From the NCBI GenBank assembly GCA_030044045.1, contig JASHWO010000135.1, positions 1-10,845 on the forward strand: 10,845 bases of DNA, written 5' to 3'. Made by a program: the position numbers and the translations under genes. Below are positions 1 to 5,200 of the stretch, piece after piece; the first letter of the stretch is position 1, and every line of letters starts with the position of its first letter. A model generated the notes under the pieces. That model did no database searches, was not told where the DNA came from, and was given only the letters and a program-made list of their open reading frames with translations. This stretch comes from Acidimicrobiales bacterium. Its GTDB lineage: Bacteria > Actinomycetota > Acidimicrobiia > Acidimicrobiales > RAAP-2.

Positions 1-136
1 CCGACCGCACCGCCTCGACGGCCCGCTCCAGCCGCCGCACCTGGCCCACCAGCACCACCGCGGCAGCACCGGTCACCAGCGCGGCCAGGCAGGCCACCAC
101 GGCCGCCACCAGCACGATCACGTCAGCGGCGGGCAT
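1..136 (-). CDS. N-terminal part of a one-TM protein, DUF948-like (partial)
   Basis: This is the 5' end of a minus-strand gene that runs off the left edge; 45 codons are visible, starting at an ATG at 134-136. The translation begins MPAADVIVLVAAVVACLAAL, giving one hydrophobic helix at about residues 5-31. It continues with GQVRRLERAVEAVRS, a charged amphipathic stretch. That design (very short N-terminus, one TM helix, then a coiled-coil-like cytoplasmic region) matches DUF948 proteins. From memory, these lie between rarA and alaS in actinobacteria, so the position fits. There is no proper Shine-Dalgarno sequence, but TAGTGT sits exactly 6 nt before the ATG, as expected for a leaderless transcript. 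With only 45 residues, the family call is an inference; it could be any small single-pass membrane protein. Confidence 0.6.
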   Translation of the reverse strand, partial: MPAADVIVLVAAVVACLAALVTGAAAVVLVGQVRRLERAVEAVRS

Positions 137-142
137 CCCCGG

Positions 143-148
143 ACACTA
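143..148 (-). promoter_or_regulatory. Possible -10 box of a leaderless promoter for the left-edge gene
   Basis: Read on the minus strand, TAGTGT (TANNNT type) ends 6 nt before the ATG at 136, which would place the transcription start on or next to the start codon. I see no convincing -35 hexamer. The support is the spacing and the lack of a usable ribosome binding site. Confidence 0.3.
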
Positions 149-202
149 CTGCCGGCCCGCCCGCCGGGTCGGCCCGCCGGCCGGGAGGCCGTCACCCGTC
201 AC

Positions 203-230
203 GCCGGTCGTCGGGCCCCGCCGGTCGTCG
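203..230. repeat. Pair of 11-bp direct repeats, 17-bp period
   Basis: GCCGGTCGTCG occurs at 203-213 and again at 220-230, just left of the 20-bp palindrome in the divergent control region. Two copies at a 17-bp spacing could be a tandem binding site. In DNA this GC-rich, chance is also a real possibility. Confidence 0.4.
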
Positions 231-231
231 A

Positions 232-251
232 GACGTTTCCGCGGAAACGTC
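232..251. promoter_or_regulatory. Perfect 20-bp palindrome, candidate operator
   Basis: GACGTTTCCGCGGAAACGTC is identical to its reverse complement over all 20 bases. It lies in the 176-bp region between two divergent genes, about 24 bp upstream of the putative -35 of the Uma2 gene and about 85 bp from the -10 of the opposite gene. The TTT/AAA steps stand out in a background that is almost all G and C. Such symmetry is typical of an operator for a dimeric regulator. It resembles the ParB site parS (GTTTCACGTGAAAC) in its outer halves but differs in the central four bases. The regulator is not in the window. Confidence 0.6.
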
Positions 252-275
252 CGGCCGGGGTCCGGCGGCCGACCG

Positions 276-305
276 TTGTGTCCGTGTGCCACTCCCGCGT
301 ACCCT
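276..305 (+). promoter_or_regulatory. Candidate leaderless promoter of the Uma2-family gene
   Basis: TTGTGT at 276-281 and TACCCT at 300-305 are separated by 18 nt, an acceptable -35/-10 pair. TACCCT ends 7 nt before the ATG at 313, so transcription would begin on or beside the start codon. No Shine-Dalgarno sequence precedes the ATG, which agrees with leaderless translation, a common mode in actinobacteria. The call rests on motif and spacing only. Confidence 0.45.
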
Positions 306-312
306 TGACCCC

Positions 313-978
313 ATGGCCGTGGCCACCGCCGGGCAGGCGGGCACAGAGGCCCAGGCGACGGGACCGGGCAGCACCAGGTCGTTCACCTGGGACGATCTCC
401 AGCAGATGCCCGGCGACAGCTTGCGCCGGGAGCTGGTCGACGGGCAGCTCCTCGTGACGCCGGCGCCCGTCGGGCTGCACCAGCGGGCGGTGGGACGGCT
501 CCACCTGTTGCTCGCTCCATCCTGCCCCGACGACCTCGAGGTGCTCCTGTCGCCGTCCGACTGGAAGCTGTCGGCCACTACCGTCTTCGTCCCCGACCTG
601 ATGGTCATCCGCCGGGACCAGTTCAATCCCACCGGCGCCTTCACCGGCACGCCGCTGCTGGTGGTCGAGATCCGCTCGCCGTCGACGGCGGCCACCGACC
701 GGACCCTGAAGCGCCAGCAGTACGAGCGGTACGGAGCGGGGGGCTACTGGCTGGTCGACCCGGGCGGGCCGGCCGGCGGATCCGGGGCCGGCCGGTCCGG
801 CGGCGGGGGCGGAGCCGGTGCCGGCCCACCGACGGCGGGCGGGCGGGTACCCAGCCTCACCGCGCTCCGCCTGGTGGACGGCGCCTACGCCGAGGAGGTG
901 ACGGTCCGCGGCGACGAGCCGTACCGGGCCGACTTCCCGTTCCCGGTCACCGTCGTCCCCGATCACCTGGTCCAGTAA
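313..978 (+). CDS. Uma2-family (DUF820) putative endonuclease, 221 aa
   Basis: This is a member of the Uma2/DUF820 family, which has a PD-(D/E)XK nuclease-like fold; the substrate and cellular role are unknown. Visible family marks are RRELVDGQLLVTPAP at 38-52, H56, VPDLMV with D95, the signature LVVEIRSPST at 116-125 with E119, D129-R130, K133, and GYWLVDP at 144-150. D95 and E119 are the expected metal-site residues. The C-terminal part, from SLTALRLVDGAY to PFPVTVVPDHLV, is the usual actinobacterial ending. Between VDPGGP and PSLTA lies a glycine-rich run (about 153-178) that I do not expect in the family. I chose ATG 313 because of the leaderless promoter; GTG 286 would add nine residues. 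The gene stands alone, and its stop lies 19 bp from the convergent peptidase stop. Confidence 0.85.
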   Translation: MAVATAGQAGTEAQATGPGSTRSFTWDDLQQMPGDSLRRELVDGQLLVTPAPVGLHQRAVGRLHLLLAPSCPDDLEVLLSPSDWKLSATTVFVPDLMVIRRDQFNPTGAFTGTPLLVVEIRSPSTAATDRTLKRQQYERYGAGGYWLVDPGGPAGGSGAGRSGGGGGAGAGPPTAGGRVPSLTALRLVDGAYAEEVTVRGDEPYRADFPFPVTVVPDHLVQ

Positions 979-997
979 GGGGCCGGGCCGGGCCCGA

Positions 998-3748
998 TCA
1001 GGCGATGGCGGCACCCACCACCGGGGCCACCAAGTGGAGGGACCCGGTGGAGCCGTAGAAGCGGGCGTCGCCGAAGGCGAACACTCCGCCGTCGGCGGCC
1101 ACCTCCCAGTACCCCTGCCCCGTGGGAGCCGCGGCCATGACCACCACCGGCCGGTTCAGCGGGCGGCCCCCCATCGAGCCGTAGAACTGGGCCGACCCGA
1201 AGGCGAACACCCCGCCGTCGGCGGCCACCTCCCAGTAGCCGTCGCCTGTGACCGTGGCCGCCATGCCCACGATCGGGGCGTCGAGCGGTTGGCCGCCCAT
1301 GGGGCCGTCGAACGGGGCGTCGCCAAAGGCGAAGATGCCGCCGTCCGAGGCCGCCTCCCAGTAACCGCCGTCGTCCGGGGTGGCGGCCACGCCCACCACC
1401 GGGGCGTCGAGCGGTTGGCCGCCCATGGAGCCGTAGAACTGGGCCGACCCGAAGGCGAACACCCCGCCGTCGGCGCCCACCTCCCAGTAGCCGTCGCCGG
1501 CGTGCCCGTAGCGGTACTGGGCCTGGGGCACCGCCGCCGAGGTGCCGTTGGGCGTGGTGACGGTGACGGCCGCCTCACCGGAGCGCCCGGACGGCACCAC
1601 CACGGTCACCGCGCCGGCGGTGTCGGACAGCACCCGGGCCGGGTTGCCGCCGACGTCCACCGCCGTGGCCCCGCCCAGGTCCGCGCCGGTGACGGTGAGC
1701 GTGGCCCCGCCGGCGGCCGGGCCGCCGCTGGCGCTGATCCCGGTGACGGCAGGGCAGCCGCCGGCCGGCTGCAGGGCGGCCAGGAGGTCCGCCCCGTCCG
1801 GCGTGCCCCAACCGGTGGCCATGTCGTACCCGGCGGTGGCCGGGTAGGCCCCGCCGTTGGTGTCGGTCAGGTCGTTGTTCCCCGACGTCACGTCGTCGAA
1901 GGCCGGGGATCCCTCGGCGCCCAGGCGGTAGAGGGCGGGGTCGGCGAAGCCCACCGGTGCCGCGCAGCCCTGGTCGGTCAGGGCCAGCAGCGCTGCCCAC
2001 AATGGCGCAGCAGCGCTGGTGCCCCCCACCACCGACCACTGCCCGTCCCAGTAGATCGGGTACCCGGTGGAGGGATCGGCGTCGGCCGCCACGTCGGGCA
2101 CCTCCCGGCAGTCGATGCCGGCCGGCGCGCTGCACGGCGTGCCCGACGAGTACGCGTCGACCGTGCCCCGGCCGGCCTGCCGCTGCCATGTGGGCATGGT
2201 CCAGACCGACGAGATGCCGCCGCCCGAGGCCCCGGCGTAGAGCCGGTCGGCGCAGGTGGTTGCCACGTCGAGGCAGTCGTTCCATACCGTCTGGCTGGAC
2301 GGTGTGGACGACGGCAGCGCCGTCCCCCCCACCCCCGTCACGTCCGGCTGGCTGGAGGGGTCGTCCACCGCCAGCGAGGTGTCGGCGTCGCGGTCCGAGG
2401 GTGTGACGCTCCAGCAGTCCTCGGAACCCGAGTCGCCCGAGGCCGCCACCACGGTCTGCCCCTGGGCGGCCATCTCCTGGAAGATCTCGTCCTCCACCGG
2501 GGCGTTGCCGCCCCGTGTCGGGGTGTTCTGCGGCTCGCACTGCCCCCAGCTCGTGCTCACCACCTGGGCGGTGTCGTCGGTGGCGATCCGGTCGAAGGTG
2601 TCGATGGGGCCGGTTGTTGTGTCGTTGGGCCCCTCGTACACCACCAGATCGGCCCCGGGGGCCATGGCCGCCGCGTCCTCGATGTCGAGTGCCGCCTCCC
2701 CGCTCCCCGGCCCGCTACCCGCCCCGCCGTCGACCGTCACCGTGCGCACCGGGTCGTCGATCCCGTAGCACTGCTCGAAGGCCTGCACGTCGCTGGCCCG
2801 GAAGGGCTCCAGCTCGTAGAGGGCGATGGTGGTCCCGGCACCGGTCCGGCCCTGGCCGTAGAGGCCGCTCATGCCGTAGGTCGAGGCCGCCTGGGTGAAG
2901 GTGACCGGTCCCCCGCCGTAGGCCAGGCGGGTCACGGACGAGCAGGCCTGGGGGGCACCGGCCGAGTCGGCCCCAACCCCCGTCCTCGCGGCGGCCCCCG
3001 TCCCGCCCGGCTCCGCACCGTCTTTCACCAATTGGGAGTGCCAACGGTCCACGCTCGACAGGCCGACCACCCCGGCCACGTCACCGGCCAGGCCGGCCGG
3101 TACCGAGGGGGTGGCGGTGTCGGCGTAGGCCCGGGCGCCGCCGGCCAGGCGCACCTCGGACAGCGAGGTGCCGAAGGCGGCAGCCACCGCTGGCGCCGGG
3201 CCGCTGGCCGGCACCAGTAGGCCGTCGGCGGTGGTGGCCCCCGGCGAGAGCCCTTCGGAGGCCAGCCAGGACCGCACGGCGGTGGCGGCCGCGGCCGACG
3301 GGCCGAAACGGGCGGCGAACTGGCCCGGCGCCAGGTAGTGCCGGTACGAGGGGGACGACGGTGTCGACACCGAGGCCACGAAGCCAGCCAAGGCCCCCGA
3401 GTCGGGCACGGACAGGGCCACGTCCACGTGCACCACCTGGCTGGACGGGAGGGCCGAGCCCACCTGCGCGCCGGGCGGCAGGCCGGGGCGGGCGCCGGGC
3501 AACGGGGTACGGCCCGGGACCGAGGTGGCCGGGGTCCCGGCGCCGGCCACCGGGGGGATGGCCAGCAGGCCGGCCACGGTCGTCGTCCCGGCAACGACAA
3601 CCAGCCCCAGCCGCCACGTCCCGGGGCTGCGCCAGCGGGCAGGTGGGCTCGGCCGGGGCGCCATCGGGCGGCGTGGCGGAGGTCCCGCCGCCCGAGGAGC
3701 CTGGGTTGAGGTGCCCAGGCGGGCAGACGACAGCCGCAGACTCCTCAT
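998..3748 (-). CDS. Secreted S53-family serine-carboxyl peptidase (sedolisin/kumamolisin type) with C-terminal GYW repeats, 916 aa
   Basis: This is an exported endopeptidase of MEROPS family S53, a group usually active at acid pH. In order: a long n-region (1-45); a hydrophobic signal segment (about 46-66) ending near AGA; a pro-kumamolisin activation domain (about 98-240, with SPSYRHYLAPGQF); the catalytic domain (about 275-660); an IPT/TIG domain (about 666-745); and four 42-residue repeats (753-916). The catalytic set is complete: E351 and D355 in GEAALDIE, oxyanion D439 in ASGDSG, and nucleophile S578 in GGTSAAAP. The calcium site is represented by D619 (DDVTSGNN) and D642 (AGYDMATGWGTP). 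The ATG overlaps the rarA stop (ATGA) and has a strong GGAGG, supporting this start over ATG 3664. The repeats may bind cell wall or polymer; that is inference. A dispersed element occupies the n-region. Confidence 0.92.
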   Translation of the reverse strand: MRSLRLSSARLGTSTQAPRAAGPPPRRPMAPRPSPPARWRSPGTWRLGLVVVAGTTTVAGLLAIPPVAGAGTPATSVPGRTPLPGARPGLPPGAQVGSALPSSQVVHVDVALSVPDSGALAGFVASVSTPSSPSYRHYLAPGQFAARFGPSAAAATAVRSWLASEGLSPGATTADGLLVPASGPAPAVAAAFGTSLSEVRLAGGARAYADTATPSVPAGLAGDVAGVVGLSSVDRWHSQLVKDGAEPGGTGAAARTGVGADSAGAPQACSSVTRLAYGGGPVTFTQAASTYGMSGLYGQGRTGAGTTIALYELEPFRASDVQAFEQCYGIDDPVRTVTVDGGAGSGPGSGEAALDIEDAAAMAPGADLVVYEGPNDTTTGPIDTFDRIATDDTAQVVSTSWGQCEPQNTPTRGGNAPVEDEIFQEMAAQGQTVVAASGDSGSEDCWSVTPSDRDADTSLAVDDPSSQPDVTGVGGTALPSSTPSSQTVWNDCLDVATTCADRLYAGASGGGISSVWTMPTWQRQAGRGTVDAYSSGTPCSAPAGIDCREVPDVAADADPSTGYPIYWDGQWSVVGGTSAAAPLWAALLALTDQGCAAPVGFADPALYRLGAEGSPAFDDVTSGNNDLTDTNGGAYPATAGYDMATGWGTPDGADLLAALQPAGGCPAVTGISASGGPAAGGATLTVTGADLGGATAVDVGGNPARVLSDTAGAVTVVVPSGRSGEAAVTVTTPNGTSAAVPQAQYRYGHAGDGYWEVGADGGVFAFGSAQFYGSMGGQPLDAPVVGVAATPDDGGYWEAASDGGIFAFGDAPFDGPMGGQPLDAPIVGMAATVTGDGYWEVAADGGVFAFGSAQFYGSMGGRPLNRPVVVMAAAPTGQGYWEVAADGGVFAFGDARFYGSTGSLHLVAPVVGAAIA
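1001..1492 (-). repeat. Four tandem 126-bp units encoding 42-aa GYWEVxxDGGVFAFG repeats
   Basis: The units begin at residues 753, 795, 837 and 879 of the peptidase and share the pattern GYWEV, then DGGVFAFG, then FYGSMGG, PLDAPVVG. The spacing is exactly 42 residues. At DNA level, 1176-1246 and 1428-1498 (252 bp apart, two units) differ at one base in 71. Also 1275-1302 and 1401-1428 (126 bp apart) are identical over 28 bases, so recent duplication or gene conversion is likely. The last unit ends in STGSLHLVAPVVGAAIA, a typical closing form. I recall such repeats on many acidimicrobial exported proteins, with no assigned function. Confidence 0.9.
3635..3726. repeat. Dispersed GC-rich element, copy A (inside the peptidase signal n-region)
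   Basis: This copy is bounded by direct repeats GCGGGCAG at 3635-3642 and 3719-3726. Positions 3651-3679 match 5243-5271 of copy B at 28 of 29 bases. The following GTCCCGCCGCCCGAGGAGCC is a diverged form of the core CCTCCGGAGG region of the other copies. The right half (GAGCCTGGGTTGAGGTGCCC) resembles the copies in rarA. It encodes roughly residues 8-38 of the peptidase (QAPRAAGPPPRRPMAPRP), between the start and the hydrophobic signal core. The element carries an in-frame ATG (3664) that could mislead start prediction. Confidence 0.7.
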
Positions 3749-5190
3749 GATCCCTCCCCCCGGCGGTGCAGCCGCTGGCCGACACCCCGCTCGGCGCCGT
3801 GGTCGGACGGCTCATAGTAGACGTGGCCCTCCGCCTCGTCGGGACGGTACTGCTGGTCCACCCACCCGGACGGGTCGTCGTGGGGGTAGCGGTACCCGGC
3901 GCCGTGCCCGATGACCGCCGCGCCCCGGTAGTGGGCGTCGCGCAGGTGCGGCGGCACCACCTCCCGCCCGCCGGACCGCACATCCTCCCGGGCCCGGGAG
4001 AGGGCCACGGTGACCCGGTTCGACTTGGGGGCGCACGCCAGGTGCACCACGGCCTGGGCCAGGTTCAGCGCCGCCTCAGGCAGCCCCACCAGCTCCAGAG
4101 CCCGGGCGGCGGCGTCGGCCACCACCAGCGCCTGGGGATCGGCCATGCCCACGTCCTCGCTGGCCAGGATGACCAGGCGACGGGCGATGAAGCGGGGGTC
4201 CTCCCCGGCATCCAACATGCGGGCCAGCCAGTACAGGCCGGCGTCCGGGTCGGAGCCCCGGACGCTCTTGATGAGGGCGCTGGCCTGGTCGTAGTGCTCG
4301 TCGGCGCCCTGGTGGTAGAGGCGGCCGTCCCGAGCCCTCGCTACGTCGTTGACCGTGACCACCGGCCCGTCCCCAGCCGGCGACGACGGCCGGGGCGGGG
4401 TTGGGGCCCCCGCCTCCGGAGGAGCCTGGGGTTGGGGCCCCGGGCGGGCCTCAGGCGTCAGCCGGGGCGGGGTTGGGGCCCCCGCCTCCGGAGGAGCCTG
4501 GGGTTGGGGCCCCGGGCGGGCCTTCGACAGGGCCACTGAGAGCTCGAGGGTGGTGAGGGCGGCCCGGGCGTCGCCGTCGGCCGTGGCCACCAGCGCGGCC
4601 AGCGCCTCTTCGTCGGCGCTCGCCCCCTCGGCGTCCAGCCCCCGGGCCAGGAGGGTACGCAGGTCGTCGTCGCCCAGCGGCTCCAACCGCCACAGGGTGG
4701 CCCGGCTCATGAGCGGGGGGTTCACCTCGAAGAACGGGTTCTCGGTGGTGGCCCCCACCAGCACCACCAGGCCGTCCTCCACCGCCGGGAGCAGCACGTC
4801 CTGTTGGGCCTTGTTGAACCGGTGGACCTCGTCCACGAAGAGGATGGTCCCCTGCCCGCGCTCGCCCAACCGGCGCCGGGCGTCCGCCAGGGCCTCCCGC
4901 ACCTCCTTCACCCCCGAGGTCACGGCCGAGAGCGGCACGAACGCCTTGGCCGTAGTCGAGGCCAGCAGCCGGGCCAGCGTGGTCTTGCCCGTCCCCGGCG
5001 GTCCCCACAGGATCACCGAGCCCAGGCGGTCGGCCTCGACCAGCACCCGCAACGGGGCGCCGGGGGCCACCAGGTGGCGCTGGCCCACCACCTCGTCGAG
5101 AGTGCGGGGGCGGAGGCGGGCGGCCAGCGGGGCCTGCGAGCGCAGCCGATGCTCGGCAGCGGCGGCGAAGAGGTCGCCCCCGGACGTCAT
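3745..5190 (-). CDS. rarA: RarA/MgsA-type AAA+ ATPase, replication-associated recombination protein, 481 aa
   Basis: This is the cytoplasmic clamp-loader-like ATPase of the RarA/MgsA/WRNIP1 family, which acts at stalled replication forks and single-strand gaps. Visible motifs: PLAARLRPRTLDEVVGQ (21-37), Walker A GPPGTGKT (63-70), Walker B ILFVDEVHRF (116-125), sensor 1 GATTENP (146-152), arginine finger R163 in LMSRATLW, and sensor 2 GDARAAL (R209). The C-terminal tetramerisation domain follows (about 296-460) with IKSVRGSDPDAGLYWLARML, ASEDVGMADPQA, APKSN, HLRDAHY and YPHDDPSGWV. Between the ALSKA lid helix and the VVTVNDVARA segment lies a 48-residue Pro/Ala-rich insert (about 225-272). It is made of two copies of a dispersed DNA element. 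The start at ATG 5190 gives the family N-terminus (GGDLFAAAAEHR) 10 nt after the aspS stop, behind GGGGAG. Its stop overlaps the peptidase ATG. Confidence 0.95.
   Translation of the reverse strand: MTSGGDLFAAAAEHRLRSQAPLAARLRPRTLDEVVGQRHLVAPGAPLRVLVEADRLGSVILWGPPGTGKTTLARLLASTTAKAFVPLSAVTSGVKEVREALADARRRLGERGQGTILFVDEVHRFNKAQQDVLLPAVEDGLVVLVGATTENPFFEVNPPLMSRATLWRLEPLGDDDLRTLLARGLDAEGASADEEALAALVATADGDARAALTTLELSVALSKARPGPQPQAPPEAGAPTPPRLTPEARPGPQPQAPPEAGAPTPPRPSSPAGDGPVVTVNDVARARDGRLYHQGADEHYDQASALIKSVRGSDPDAGLYWLARMLDAGEDPRFIARRLVILASEDVGMADPQALVVADAAARALELVGLPEAALNLAQAVVHLACAPKSNRVTVALSRAREDVRSGGREVVPPHLRDAHYRGAAVIGHGAGYRYPHDDPSGWVDQQYRPDEAEGHVYYEPSDHGAERGVGQRLHRRGEGS
3752..3759 (-). promoter_or_regulatory. 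Ribosome binding site of the S53 peptidase
   Basis: Read on the minus strand, GGGGAGGG lies just upstream of the ATG at 3748, with GGAGG ending 4 nt before it. It lies inside the last codons of rarA. It supports ATG 3748 over the internal ATG 3664, which has no Shine-Dalgarno sequence. Confidence 0.65.
4389..4522. repeat. Dispersed GC-rich element, two tandem copies (C1, C2) inside rarA
   Basis: Positions 4389-4450 and 4461-4522 are identical over 62 bases, with a 72-bp period, so the reading frame is preserved. Each copy has the 19-base core CCCCGCCTCCGGAGGAGCC (4408-4426 and 4480-4498), also present exactly in copy B at 5275-5293. The core contains the perfect palindrome CCTCCGGAGG, with outer G and C runs able to pair around it. 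Compared with copies A and B, these copies lack an 18-20 base segment after GGCCGGGG. On the plus strand, runs GGGGCGGGGTTGGGG could also fold as a G-quadruplex. They encode RPGPQPQAPPEAGAPTPPR twice. Confidence 0.85.
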
Positions 5191-5200
5191 CGCTCCCCGG

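Noticed and set aside
232..251. A ParB binding site (parS)
   Set aside because: Only the outer GTTTC/GAAAC halves match; the central ACGT of parS is replaced by CGCG, and no parAB genes are nearby.
979..997. Rho-independent terminator between the convergent Uma2 and peptidase genes
   Set aside because: GGGCC and GGCCC can pair over about five bases, but there is no T tract on either strand, and only 19 bp are available. Not enough to call.
1034..3220. A 728-codon open frame on the plus strand
   Set aside because: It is antisense to the S53 peptidase catalytic region and repeats, has no recognisable domain, and is explained by GC-rich third positions.
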